A stretch of 46,505 bases of DNA from Minisyncoccota bacterium (GTDB lineage: Bacteria > Patescibacteriota > Minisyncoccia > Phycocordibacterales > UBA918). Every line of letters begins with the position of its first letter. The stretch's first letter is position 1. The stretch lies in assembly GCA_021129515.1 (NCBI GenBank), contig JAJOLD010000001.1, forward strand, positions 1-46,505, written 5' to 3'. A model generated the notes under the pieces. That model was not told where the DNA came from. It worked only from the letters and a program-made list of their open reading frames with translations, and searched no databases. A program made the translations under genes and the position numbers. Positions 1 through 9,284 of the stretch are shown here, piece by piece.

Positions 1-5
1 AAAAC

Positions 6-491
6 ATGCTTGCTGTGGTTGTAGAAGCTATGAAGGAGATGTGGGAGGTTGTGACTGGCAACCAAGAAAAGATTGAGACCCTTGAAGGTCGTATAGAGGC
101 ACTGGAAGCCGCACTCGATGTTGAACCTCCTGAGTCAGACGACCAGGAAGACAATGAAGAAAGCGAAGAGGAGACTAATTCAGAAACCGAAACAGATGAT
201 GGTGGGGAAGAAAATACTGCAACAACTCCTGACGAAGTAGTGAACGAAGAAGAAAGTGCCGGCTCTGACGTATCAGAAGAAGATTCAGAGCAAGAAACTG
301 AAGACACTGAATCTGAGACTATTGAAGAAAATGAAGAAGATGCCGCAGAGGAAGAGTCTGAAGCAGATGAGGCGGAATCAGAAGCTGAAGAAATCGAGGA
401 GGAAGTAATTGCGGATGATTCTGAAGAGATTGAAGAAGGCGCAATAGAATCTGACGATGTTGAAACTGAAGAAGGGGAGTCAGAAGAGTAA
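6..491 (+). CDS. Short coiled-coil segment followed by a very acidic Glu/Asp/Ser-rich tail; may be the C-terminal end of a larger ORF cut by the window edge
   Basis: ORF 6-491; N-terminal heptad-like MKEMWEVVTGNQEKIETLEGRIEALEAAL, then a low-complexity E/D/S tail. Starts 5 nt from the window edge, so the true start is unknown. Confidence 0.5.
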   Translation: MLAVVVEAMKEMWEVVTGNQEKIETLEGRIEALEAALDVEPPESDDQEDNEESEEETNSETETDDGGEENTATTPDEVVNEEESAGSDVSEEDSEQETEDTESETIEENEEDAAEEESEADEAESEAEEIEEEVIADDSEEIEEGAIESDDVETEEGESEE

Positions 492-505
492 AAATATATA
501 GGTCA

Positions 506-538
506 CCAAGTGTCCTAGGGGACCCCTAGGACACTTGG
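506..538. repeat. Perfect palindrome upstream of the RAYT gene (REP-like hairpin)
   Basis: CCAAGTGTCCTAGGGG-A-CCCCTAGGACACTTGG: 16-bp arms around one central base; core TGTCCTAGGGG(A)CCCCTAGGACA shared with 1206-1246. Confidence 0.9.
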
Positions 539-565
539 AAAATTTAATACTCTGCAAGAAAAAAT

Positions 566-1222
566 ATGCAGCGTAGTATTACATTTGAACCAGGTGAGTT
601 TTATCACATTTATAATAGAGGCATAGATAAGCGTAAGATATTTTTTAGTGCGGGCGACTGGACACATTTTCAAAGATTGATGTGGGTACGAAACATAGAA
701 AATGTACACGTAAGAGCAGATAGATTAAAAAGCTTCGATGAAAAACTAAATGCATCAAAATCTACATATGTAGATATTTGTGCATATGCACTCATGGATA
801 ACCACTTTCATTTTTTGCTCAAGGAAAAGAAAGAGGGAGGTATAAGTAAGTTTATGGGTAAATTACTTACTTCATACTCGATGTATATGAATAAGAAATA
901 TGACCGAAGCGGTCCGCTTATGTGTAGGTCATTCAGGGCAAAACATATAGACACAGATGAATATTTACGATGGGTTCTTACCTATATACATCTTAATCCA
1001 GTAGGGAAATTGGAGTCAGATTTTGAAAAAGCAGGGATTAAACATGAAAAGGAGGCAATTAAATTTTTGTATGAATATAAGTTTACAAGCTATGCCGATT
1101 ATTGTATTGAGGAGAGAGACGCCAGTATGATACTGAACCAATCAGTATTACCGATAGAAACCGACTTGATGTGTGATATGGAATACTTGTTCACGACACT
1201 AAAAAACAACCTAATGTCCTAG
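566..1222 (+). CDS. REP-associated tyrosine transposase (RAYT / Y1_Tnp, TnpA_REP family)
   Basis: N-terminal FEPGEFYHIYNRGIDKRKIFF, HUH motif in YALMDNHFHFLLKE, YLRWVLTYIHLNPV; flanked by palindromes as typical of RAYTs. Confidence 0.9.
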   Translation: MQRSITFEPGEFYHIYNRGIDKRKIFFSAGDWTHFQRLMWVRNIENVHVRADRLKSFDEKLNASKSTYVDICAYALMDNHFHFLLKEKKEGGISKFMGKLLTSYSMYMNKKYDRSGPLMCRSFRAKHIDTDEYLRWVLTYIHLNPVGKLESDFEKAGIKHEKEAIKFLYEYKFTSYADYCIEERDASMILNQSVLPIETDLMCDMEYLFTTLKNNLMS

Positions 1223-1246
1223 GGGTCCCCTAGGACATTAGGTTGT
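1206..1246. repeat. Perfect 41-nt palindrome at the RAYT 3' end (REP-like hairpin)
   Basis: ACAACCTAATGTCCTAGGGG-T-CCCCTAGGACATTAGGTTGT; 20-bp arms; overlaps the RAYT stop codon (1220-1222). Confidence 0.9.
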
Positions 1247-1248
1247 AG

Positions 1249-1869
1249 TTAGGTTTGGGTGCGGTTTTTGAGTGCGTTTTTGATGGTTTCAGGGTCGGCG
1301 TATTCGAGTTCGGAGCCGGTTGAGAGTCCTCGTCCGAGTATGGCAATGGTGAGATTGTGCTCAGTAATGATGTTTTTGAGAAGTGCTTCTACGTATCGTC
1401 CAGTATTTTCACCATCTGGATTTACTGAAAAGCCAAGAATGAGTTCTGAAAGCCCTTCTGAGACACGCTGTGTTACCAAGTGTTTAAGTGCATCTCCGCG
1501 TACCTTGCTTGTACTCTCTTCATTCAGGAGTGGTACGGTGCCTCCAAGTATGAAATAGAAACCATTGTATACACCGCCGCGTTCAATGGCTTGCATATCG
1601 GTATCGTGTTCCACAATCATGAGCTTGCTATGGTCACGCGTGGTGTCGCTGCACATGCGGCAGCGGAAGCGGTCACCTTGTGCGGTAAAAAAACAATGAC
1701 ACATTTCACATTCAACAATGCTTGTGTGGATATGTTCTATGAGTTTTGCAAGTTCTTGCGTTTGGTTTGGGTTTTCTGAAAGGAGGTGATATGCAAAACG
1801 CTTTGCCTGCCGAGCACCGATGCCTGGGAAGCGTTCGAAGTGAATGATAAGTTTTTCAAGGGTGGTCAT
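1249..1869 (-). CDS. recR: Recombination mediator protein RecR
   Basis: FERFPGIGARQAKRFAYHLL, zinc-finger CEMCHCFFTAQGDRFRCRMC, Toprim-like LMIVEHDTDMQAIERGGVYNGFYFILGG. Confidence 0.95.
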   Translation of the reverse strand: MTTLEKLIIHFERFPGIGARQAKRFAYHLLSENPNQTQELAKLIEHIHTSIVECEMCHCFFTAQGDRFRCRMCSDTTRDHSKLMIVEHDTDMQAIERGGVYNGFYFILGGTVPLLNEESTSKVRGDALKHLVTQRVSEGLSELILGFSVNPDGENTGRYVEALLKNIITEHNLTIAILGRGLSTGSELEYADPETIKNALKNRTQT

Positions 1870-1900
1870 AGGGTAGTGAGTAGAGAGTAGTCCATCGGGT

Positions 1901-1925
1901 ACTTAATTAGTCGGACTAATTAAGT
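1901..1925 (-). terminator. Hairpin just 3' of dnaB, copy 1 of a shared palindrome
   Basis: ACTTAATTAGT-CGG-ACTAATTAAGT; the core CTTAATTAGTCGGACTAATTAAG recurs at 3473-3495. Confidence 0.6.
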
Positions 1926-3344
1926 TTAGAAGTCGTCATCTTTGCTTGCTGCAAATGCTGCGTCCATACCGGTATGGTTTTTGTCGAGGTCGACGAAACG
2001 GACGTGCTTTTCATCGAAGTAGAGTTCGGTCATGCCGACAGCACCATTTCGGTGCTTTTCTACCAAAATTTCTGCAATATTTGGACGTTCTGCCTCTTGA
2101 TCCTTGTTCATTTTGTCTTCTCGGTGAATGAACATGACCACGTCAGCATCCTGCTCGATAGAACCTGAATCACGAAGGTCTGAAAGGCGTGGCTTACCAC
2201 CACGTTGCTCAACGGCACGCGAGAGCTGTGAGAGGGCAAGGATTGGTACATCAAGCTCGCGGGCAAGAATCTTCAGGGAGCGAGAAATCTCGGTAATTTG
2301 TTGCACCATGGAGTCGCTGGCTTTGGTTGCCGTAGGATTCATGAGTTGGAGGTAGTCGACGACGAGGAAATCAAGACCATGTTCGTTTTTAAGTCGTCGT
2401 GCAGAAGAGCGCATTTTAAGAATATTTGCACCTGGCTGGTCATCGATAAAGATGGATGCGTCAGAGAGCTTGCCCATTGCACCTTGTACTGCTTCATATT
2501 CCTCATCGCTTCTAAGGTTTCCGGTGCGAAGCTTCCAAGCATCAACACCTGCTTCTGCGGCGAGCATTCTATCGACAAGCTGTTGATCACTCATTTCGAG
2601 TGAGAAGAATCCAACGCTAGCCCCATGTCTGAGAGAGGCATTGCGGACTATGTCGAGGGCAAAGGTTGTTTTTCCCATACTGGGACGCGCGGCAAGGATA
2701 ATGAGGTCTGATTTTTGGAAGCCAGCAAGGAGGTCGTCGAGTCCATGAAACCCACTCTGTACACCACGTATTTCATGGTCGGTAGAGTTGAGCATTTCAA
2801 ACCGCTCCCACGCTTCGGTTAATGAGCTTCCGATAGGGGTGAATTTTTGTGCGGTGGGCGCGTTGGTGACGTGATAAATCTTTTTCTCTGCAACGTCCAT
2901 TGCTTCTTCTACGTTTTCAGGATCTGAATAGCCGAGTTCTGCAATTTCATCGGCTGCATAGATGAGTCCACGAAGTGTTGATTTATGTTGTACGAGTTCA
3001 GCATAATATGCCGCGTTACTTGCCGCCGGGACGGTTTCAACGAGCTCAGTGATATAACTTGCACCACCAACGCGATCAAGAAGATCACGTTTTTTGAGCT
3101 TGGTGGTAATAGAGAGTATGTCGATGGGGTCACCCTTGGTGTGGGTATCGAGAATGGCACGATAGATTTCGCGATGACCATCGGTGTAGAAGGATTCGGG
3201 GTAGACGGAGACAGAAACATCGTGCATTGCCTCAGGCTTGAGGATGATTGCACCAAGGAGTGCTCGTTCAGCATCAATGTTGTGTGGTGGCGTGCGCATA
3301 GCCTTGTGCATCACCGGAGATTTTGCTGCAGTCGTGGTAGTCAT
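1926..3344 (-). CDS. dnaB: Replicative DNA helicase DnaB
   Basis: PPHNIDAERALLGAII N-terminus, Walker A AARPSMGKTTFALDI, VVDYLQLM, LRDSGSIEQDADVVMFIHRE. Confidence 0.97.
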   Translation of the reverse strand: MTTTTAAKSPVMHKAMRTPPHNIDAERALLGAIILKPEAMHDVSVSVYPESFYTDGHREIYRAILDTHTKGDPIDILSITTKLKKRDLLDRVGGASYITELVETVPAASNAAYYAELVQHKSTLRGLIYAADEIAELGYSDPENVEEAMDVAEKKIYHVTNAPTAQKFTPIGSSLTEAWERFEMLNSTDHEIRGVQSGFHGLDDLLAGFQKSDLIILAARPSMGKTTFALDIVRNASLRHGASVGFFSLEMSDQQLVDRMLAAEAGVDAWKLRTGNLRSDEEYEAVQGAMGKLSDASIFIDDQPGANILKMRSSARRLKNEHGLDFLVVDYLQLMNPTATKASDSMVQQITEISRSLKILARELDVPILALSQLSRAVEQRGGKPRLSDLRDSGSIEQDADVVMFIHREDKMNKDQEAERPNIAEILVEKHRNGAVGMTELYFDEKHVRFVDLDKNHTGMDAAFAASKDDDF

Positions 3345-3472
3345 GTATGGGCTATTGTATCACGCAAATGAGTTGTGATGAATTGTGCTAAAAAATGGCT
3401 TATTTCGGTTGAGTATCCACTGGATATCCTCGGTGTGTGATGTGTGTGCTCATGAATATAATGCCGCAACAG

Positions 3473-3495
3473 CTTAATTAGTCGGACTAATTAAG
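3473..3495 (-). terminator. Hairpin overlapping the cysS stop codon, copy 2 of the shared palindrome
   Basis: CTTAATTAGT-CGG-ACTAATTAAG, identical 23 nt to the core at 1902-1924; contains the cysS TAA (3491-3493, minus strand). Confidence 0.6.
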
Positions 3496-4939
3496 TTTTG
3501 GAGATTTTTTGTCCTTGGGGTGTGTCTTCGACGGTATATCCTTTGAGGTTGAGCGCTTCTCGGAGGGTATCGGCTTCTTCCCAGTTGCGGGCAAGTCGTG
3601 CTGCTTCTCGTTGTGTGAGGAGTGTCTGAATTGCTTCAGGAATGTCAGTGTCTTCGAGGACGCCGAGCTCTCGGATGACGGTATCGGGTGTATCATTGAG
3701 GCCAAGGGCGAGTACGGAATCAATCTCTTTGAGTGTTGCTACTTTTGCACCGGGTGTGAGTGATTTGTCTTTGACAATTTCCCACATAATCGCAATTGCT
3801 TGTGGTGTATTGAGGTCGTCGTTTATGGCATGGTGAAATCGGGTGCGGTATGCCTCGTCGACAGCGCCAGCTTCATTTTTGAATTCTTCAAATATGTATC
3901 GCTTGAGTCTATAGAGTGCTTGTTTTGCACCGTCAAGTGCGTCGAAGGTGAAGTTTGCCGGTGACCGGTAGTGACTTTGGAGCAAGAAATACCGGTAACT
4001 CTCTGGACTATAACCTCTATCTGTGAGGTTTTTGAGGGTGATGCCATTTCCTAGTGATTTTGAGATTTTTTGTTCATCAATACTGATGTGCGCGTTGTGC
4101 AGCCAGTATTGTACGTATGTTTTACCGGTAATGGCTTCTGCTTGTGCTATTTCGCCATTGTGATGGGTGTGTTTGAGGTCTTCACCACCTGTATGAATGT
4201 CAATTTGTTTACCAAGTGTGGCAAATGCCATAGCAGTACACTCGATGTGCCAACCAGGGAAGCCTTTGCCCCAATCACTTTCCCAGCCAAGGAGTCCTTT
4301 TTTCCAAAGGGCAAAGTCGGCAGGATGCTTTTTCTCAGGATTGACTTCGACACGAGCACCTTCTTTTATTTTTGCGATATCGACATTGCCAATCTGTCCA
4401 TAGGTGGGGAATTTTGTAACGTCAAAATAGACGCCATCGCTAATTTCGTAAGCGTAGCCTTTTTCGACAAGGGTTTTGATGAGCTCGATTTGCTCCCCAA
4501 CATATTCGCTTGCTGGTGCATAGGTGGTTGGTGGTGTGTTGCGAAATGCTCGCGTGTCTTCTTTGAATGACGTGATATAGATTTCAGCAAGCTCGCGCAT
4601 CGCGGTAAGGGTTACTGGTTTGCCTTCACGGTGAAGTGCACGCATCATTTTATCCTCACCAGCATCACCATCATCTGAAAGGTGTCCAAAATCGGTGAAA
4701 TTGATGGTGTGCTTCACGGTATAGCCGTTGTAGGTGAGTGTTGCTTTAACGATATCTGCCAATAAGAATGCACGGAGATTACCGATATGGATATGGTCAT
4801 AGACGGTTGGTCCACATGAATACATAGTTGCAACACCGGGTTTCAGTGATGTGAATTGCAGTTTCTCACCAGTGAGTGAGTCTGAGAAATATATTGGTTG
4901 GGCTGCGGTTTCTTCTTTTTTCTTTAATATGCCAAACAT
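3491..4939 (-). CDS. cysS: Cysteinyl-tRNA synthetase
   Basis: TMYSCGPTVYDHIHIGNLRAFLLAD (HIGH-type), GGEDLKHTHHNGEIAQAEA, KISKSLGN (KMSKS-type). Confidence 0.97.
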   Translation of the reverse strand: MFGILKKKEETAAQPIYFSDSLTGEKLQFTSLKPGVATMYSCGPTVYDHIHIGNLRAFLLADIVKATLTYNGYTVKHTINFTDFGHLSDDGDAGEDKMMRALHREGKPVTLTAMRELAEIYITSFKEDTRAFRNTPPTTYAPASEYVGEQIELIKTLVEKGYAYEISDGVYFDVTKFPTYGQIGNVDIAKIKEGARVEVNPEKKHPADFALWKKGLLGWESDWGKGFPGWHIECTAMAFATLGKQIDIHTGGEDLKHTHHNGEIAQAEAITGKTYVQYWLHNAHISIDEQKISKSLGNGITLKNLTDRGYSPESYRYFLLQSHYRSPANFTFDALDGAKQALYRLKRYIFEEFKNEAGAVDEAYRTRFHHAINDDLNTPQAIAIMWEIVKDKSLTPGAKVATLKEIDSVLALGLNDTPDTVIRELGVLEDTDIPEAIQTLLTQREAARLARNWEEADTLREALNLKGYTVEDTPQGQKISKT

Positions 4940-5080
4940 GGTTTAGGTAGCGTAGTTACGAATCAATAGTGGGGAATGCGGTTGTGGCATGGGTATATAT
5001 GCCACACGCTTAGTGGCAGCAGGGGATATGCGGTGTATGTGCAAATATATGCATATGCAGTTAATGTGTGTAGTGTATCA

Positions 5081-5117
5081 AAAAGCCGCGGGAACGCATA
5101 GCGTTCCCGCGGCTTTT
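5081..5117 (-). terminator. Strong intrinsic-type terminator downstream of the corA-like gene
   Basis: AAAAGCCGCGGGAACGC-ATA-GCGTTCCCGCGGCTTTT: GC-rich stem with A/T flanks. Confidence 0.9.
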
Positions 5118-5132
5118 GTCTGCATGTCTTAT

Positions 5133-6071
5133 TTATAGCCACTTTTTAAACTTAAAGAATCCAAAGAATGTAAAGGCAACCACGGTCATTGCACCAAGGA
5201 TAATCCAGAAGTCTCCATCGGCACCAATGATGGGTGTTGCTTTTGTATTCATGCCGAACATAGAAGAGAAGAGGGTGAGCGGGAAGGTGACAAACGCAAG
5301 AATAGTAAATATCTTCATAATTTCATTCTGTTTGGTGGTTAGGAGGGCAGAATTGGTTTCTTTGAAGTTGTGGAGTGTTTCAAAGAGTGCCATAGTGCGG
5401 CGAATGAGGTGATAGTAGTGCATGTGCACGTCTTGTATTTGGGCGCCGTAACTCTTTTTAAAGACATGCTCAAATAATGGTTTTGCATCCCGAAACACAT
5501 CATCATGGGCTTTGAGTGTTTGTTTGAAGTTGATGAGCTTGCGGTTCATTTCAGAAATATGGAACACCATCTCGCGCTCATTGCCGTCAAAAATCTCGGT
5601 TTCGATGTCGGTCAATCGGGTCTGGATATAATCGAGTTTTGCTGCAGTGGATGCATAGAGTGCGCCGATGAGTGAAAAAAAGAGATCTGCACCGTTGAGG
5701 CGTTTTTTGTTTTTTTTGAGGGCACTTTCGATTTCAAATGCGCTTCTGAATTTGTCGATAGCCTCCATATCTTCATAGCGTATGGTGATGAGGGTGTGTT
5801 GAGAGATGACAAATTTGATTTCGTGTGGATGACGCATGTCGGTGCGACGCACAATCGGGAAGTCCATGGTCATTTTAATGAAACCATCAACCTCTGAAGC
5901 GGTACTGCGCGGTACAGGAGTGACAAAGTCGTTGGCAAGTGTTGGAGGTAGGTTGTAGGTGTCAATAAGCTCACGCACCTCTTCATTGGTGGGTGATTTT
6001 ACATCAACCCAGGTAGTTTTACCTTGAATGTGTGTTTCAATCATACGTTGTAATTTTTGATATTTTACCAT
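5133..6071 (-). CDS. corA: CorA-family divalent cation (Mg2+/Co2+) transporter
   Basis: C-terminal FPLTLFSSMFGMNTKATPI with GMN motif and two TM segments; start chosen at MVKYQKLQRM (ORF is open to 6158). Confidence 0.85.
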   Translation of the reverse strand: MVKYQKLQRMIETHIQGKTTWVDVKSPTNEEVRELIDTYNLPPTLANDFVTPVPRSTASEVDGFIKMTMDFPIVRRTDMRHPHEIKFVISQHTLITIRYEDMEAIDKFRSAFEIESALKKNKKRLNGADLFFSLIGALYASTAAKLDYIQTRLTDIETEIFDGNEREMVFHISEMNRKLINFKQTLKAHDDVFRDAKPLFEHVFKKSYGAQIQDVHMHYYHLIRRTMALFETLHNFKETNSALLTTKQNEIMKIFTILAFVTFPLTLFSSMFGMNTKATPIIGADGDFWIILGAMTVVAFTFFGFFKFKKWL

Positions 6072-6137
6072 GTTGTTGTACGTCAAAAAGTTATTTTTTG
6101 TATAAATAGTGATGAATGTGCGATAATGCAACCATCT

Positions 6138-7433
6138 ATGCATACAACCCACACACAAACACCAGAGACCGGTGATACAAACGCGGAAGCACCGTCAACA
6201 ACACCTACAGAACAACGTGCTGCGCGGTGGTCACTGCTTGGTGTTGGACTTGCTGTGCTCTTTGCCTCAGCAACGTTTTTCTCAGGATTTCATATGGGGT
6301 CAGGTGCGCGACTGGAGGCGAGTATTGGTTCGTGGTTTGTGGGCGCGCATGCAGAAGAATCTTCATCAGAATTGGGTGAATTTTGGAATGTGTGGCAGTT
6401 GTTGGAGGATAAATTTGTCTCAGCAACTACTTCAGACGCACTCACCCATGAGGAAAAGATATGGGGTGCAATCGGCGGATTGGTAGATTCGTATGGTGAT
6501 CCATATACCGTGTATTTGCCACCTGAGGATGCAGAAATGTTTGATGAAGATATCTCAGGAAACTTTAGTGGTGTGGGTATGGAGGTTGGTATTCGTGATG
6601 ATGTACTGACGGTTATTGCGCCACTTCCTGATACACCTGCCGAACAGGCAGGACTCCATGCTGGTGATCGGATTGTGAAGATTGATGACACTACTACAGA
6701 CGGTATGAGTATTGATGCAGCGGTGCGACTTATTCGTGGTGCGCGTGGTACGGATGTGGTCCTCACCATTTATCGAAAAGGAGATGCTGAATTTACAGAA
6801 ATTACCGTCACTCGTGACACTATTACTATCCCAACGATTAAGACAGAAACACGAGAGGGGGTATTTATTATCTCGCTCTATAGTTTTAATGCGCTTGCTG
6901 ACAGTGAGATGCAGCGTGCGCTTCGCGATTTTGTACGGAGCGATGCAACCAAGCTCGTGCTTGATGTGCGCGGTAATCCGGGCGGATTTTTGCAGAGCGC
7001 GGTGTCCATTGCGAGTTATTTCTTGTCAACGGGTACGGTAGTGGTGCGCGAGAGCTTTGGTGAAGGACTTCGCGAAGATGTCTATCGCAGCAATGGTCGT
7101 GTATTGGGTTCATTTGCGCCTGAAGCAATGGTGGTCTTGATTGATGGTGGGTCTGCGTCTGCATCTGAGATTCTTGCGGGTGCACTCAGTGAACATGGTG
7201 TTGCGACACTTATTGGCGCACAAACCTTTGGTAAAGGGTCAGTGCAAGAATTGGTAGAGTTGAAGGATGGTTCGTCACTTAAAGTGACAGTAGCGCGGTG
7301 GCTGACCCCTGAGGGTGTTTCTATTTCAGAAGCGGGATTGACCCCAGACATCGAGGTGGAGCGAACTCCTGATGATCGTATGAACGACATCGACCCACAG
7401 CTTGATGAAGCTATTAATTTCCTCAACCGATAG
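6138..7433 (+). CDS. S41 family carboxyl-terminal processing peptidase with PDZ domain
   Basis: GVGMEVGIRDDVLTVIAPLPDTPAEQAGLHAGDRIVKID (PDZ), LDVRGNPGGFLQSAVSIASYFL, GGSASASEILAGAL (catalytic Ser), FGKGSVQELVEL (Lys). Start at 6126 also possible. Confidence 0.93.
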   Translation: MHTTHTQTPETGDTNAEAPSTTPTEQRAARWSLLGVGLAVLFASATFFSGFHMGSGARLEASIGSWFVGAHAEESSSELGEFWNVWQLLEDKFVSATTSDALTHEEKIWGAIGGLVDSYGDPYTVYLPPEDAEMFDEDISGNFSGVGMEVGIRDDVLTVIAPLPDTPAEQAGLHAGDRIVKIDDTTTDGMSIDAAVRLIRGARGTDVVLTIYRKGDAEFTEITVTRDTITIPTIKTETREGVFIISLYSFNALADSEMQRALRDFVRSDATKLVLDVRGNPGGFLQSAVSIASYFLSTGTVVVRESFGEGLREDVYRSNGRVLGSFAPEAMVVLIDGGSASASEILAGALSEHGVATLIGAQTFGKGSVQELVELKDGSSLKVTVARWLTPEGVSISEAGLTPDIEVERTPDDRMNDIDPQLDEAINFLNR

Positions 7434-7538
7434 TCTGGTAATGGATGTGCGCAGTACAATGCTTCTGCGCTGCATGTTGGACTCTAGCTCGTTCTTTGGT
7501 ATGATATCGCGAACTGAAGCGTTAATTTAATTGAAACT

Positions 7539-7979
7539 ATGAAAGTAATTCTGTTACAAAATGTGGCCCGTATTGGTCAAAAATTTGAAGTAAAGGATGT
7601 GCCTGATGGGCATGCGCTCAATTTTTTGATTCCACGGAAGCTGGCCGAACCAGCAACCGCACACAGTCTTCGCCGTCTCCAAAAAAAGGCTGATAAAACT
7701 GCTGCTGATACCGCAACTGCGGATGCTGCCTTTACGGCGTTGCTTGAAACGCTTGGTGGGGAGTCGGTATCACTTGCGGTCGAGGCAAACGAACAAGGAC
7801 ACCTATTTAAGGGTATTAAGGCAGAGGATATTGCTGCACATATGGCGACCTTGGGACATGCGGTAGCTGCAACTGCGATTGTGCTTGATACACCAATTAA
7901 AGAGGTGGGTGCGCATGACATTACATTGACACACGGAGCGCATACGGGAGTCTTTACCCTTACGGTAACTAAGAAATAA
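7539..7979 (+). CDS. rplI: 50S ribosomal protein L9 (bL9)
   Basis: MKVILLQNVARIGQKFEVKDVPDGHALNFLIPRKLAEPAT. Confidence 0.95.
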   Translation: MKVILLQNVARIGQKFEVKDVPDGHALNFLIPRKLAEPATAHSLRRLQKKADKTAADTATADAAFTALLETLGGESVSLAVEANEQGHLFKGIKAEDIAAHMATLGHAVAATAIVLDTPIKEVGAHDITLTHGAHTGVFTLTVTKK

Positions 7980-7981
7980 GT

Positions 7982-8680
7982 ATGGCAAGTAACACACAGG
8001 TGGTAATGGTAATTGTAGTCTCTGCTGTATTGATTGGACTCTTGGGCTGGTGGATTGATTTTCGTGCACAGCCAGCAGAAGTGGTCCTTGAAGGACATGA
8101 GATGCTTGATGGACCATTGGTCCCTGAAGAATTAGAAATTGCTAACCCTGTAATAACAAACGATATGAACCGTATTGCAACGATGCATACCAACAAAGGC
8201 GACATTGTATTAGAACTTTTTGAAGATATGATGCCAATCACAACTGGTAACTTTATTACACTTGCTGAAGATGGATTCTACAATAACACCAAATTTCACC
8301 GTGTGATTGATGGTTTCATGATTCAAGGTGGTGATCCTAACTCAAAGGGTGACGACACACGCATCTACGGGCAGGGTGGACCTGGATTTACCATTCAAGA
8401 TGAATTTGTGGCTGGTGAGCATCTCTCTAATATGCGCGGTACTATTGCCATGGCAAACACGGGACAGCCAAACTCAGGTGGTAGTCAGTTTTTCATCAAC
8501 ACCGTAGACAATATTGCGCTCGACTTTGACAAGGAGCCGCTCTCCTCAAAGCATCCGGTTTTTGGAAAGGTGATTGAAGGACTTGATGTCGTGGATGCTA
8601 TTTCAGGTGTTGCAACTGCACAGGCTGATGTGCCGGTAGAGCCGGTGGTTATCGAGTCAGTCACGATTGCGGCGCAGTAA
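7982..8680 (+). CDS. Membrane-anchored cyclophilin-type peptidyl-prolyl cis-trans isomerase
   Basis: N-terminal TM, then GDIVLELFEDMMPITTGNFITLAEDGFYNNTKFHRVIDGFMIQGGDP...GTIAMANTGQPNSGGSQFFI. Confidence 0.95.
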   Translation: MASNTQVVMVIVVSAVLIGLLGWWIDFRAQPAEVVLEGHEMLDGPLVPEELEIANPVITNDMNRIATMHTNKGDIVLELFEDMMPITTGNFITLAEDGFYNNTKFHRVIDGFMIQGGDPNSKGDDTRIYGQGGPGFTIQDEFVAGEHLSNMRGTIAMANTGQPNSGGSQFFINTVDNIALDFDKEPLSSKHPVFGKVIEGLDVVDAISGVATAQADVPVEPVVIESVTIAAQ

Positions 8681-8805
8681 TTTCTTCCAAAAATGAGTGC
8701 ATATGTACTAGCTGGAGATATTTTAGCGACTCAGACCTATATGTCATAGGGCGCTGAAGCAAAAATATTGAAGCTGGTGCAGATGTGCCATTTTTGGAAG
8801 AAATT
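8679..8805. repeat. About 127-nt foldback (imperfect inverted-repeat) element overlapping the PPIase stop codon
   Basis: Perfect 17-bp termini AATTTCTTCCAAAAATG / CATTTTTGGAAGAAATT; interior arms partly complementary (GCA..AT..AGCT..ATATTTT..GC); apical CCTAT-ATGTC-ATAGG. Confidence 0.7.
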
Positions 8806-8850
8806 TTTCCAGGAGATTGAGAGTATATAGAATGAGTATTGAGTATGGAA

Positions 8851-8890
8851 TATACGAAAAACCGCCGGCATGCCGGCGGTTTTTCGTATA
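8851..8890. terminator. Bidirectional terminator between the convergent PPIase and rpmA genes
   Basis: TATACGAAAAACCGCCGGCA/TGCCGGCGGTTTTTCGTATA: perfect 40-nt palindrome with A-tract and T-tract. Confidence 0.93.
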
Positions 8891-8901
8891 CGTGTACTCG
8901 G

Positions 8902-9186
8902 CTACTCAGTAGCTGGTACTACGTCTGCGACCTTCTTGGTACGCATACGCCCGTCAAATCGGAGTTTACGCATGGTGCGGAAGAGTACTTTTCCTGGCAT
9001 GAGTGCAAAGAGAGTATGGTCTTTACCAGCTTTGACGTTTTTTCCGGGTTCAATTTTTGTACCGCGCTGTCGTACGAGAATTTCACCCGCCTGCACAGCC
9101 TGTCCGTCTGCGCGCTTCACACCCAGATATTGTGGATTTGAATCGCTTAGGTTTTTTGCTGAACCACCAGCTTTTTTATGTGACAT
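8902..9186 (-). CDS. rpmA: 50S ribosomal protein L27 (bL27)
   Basis: [51 protein letters not shown]. Confidence 0.96.
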   Translation of the reverse strand: MSHKKAGGSAKNLSDSNPQYLGVKRADGQAVQAGEILVRQRGTKIEPGKNVKAGKDHTLFALMPGKVLFRTMRKLRFDGRMRTKKVADVVPATE

Positions 9187-9271
9187 GGTTGATTATCTAA
9201 TGCATTACGTACGTGCGTTTGCGGGCACGATTGTCTGTACGTGTATCTCAGATACTGCGTACACACTCATG

Positions 9272-9277
9272 TATAAT
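9272..9277 (+). promoter_or_regulatory. Candidate -10 box (TATAAT), 7 nt before a GTG start
   Basis: TATAAT-TAACCGG-GTG. Confidence 0.5.
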
Positions 9278-9284
9278 TAACCGG

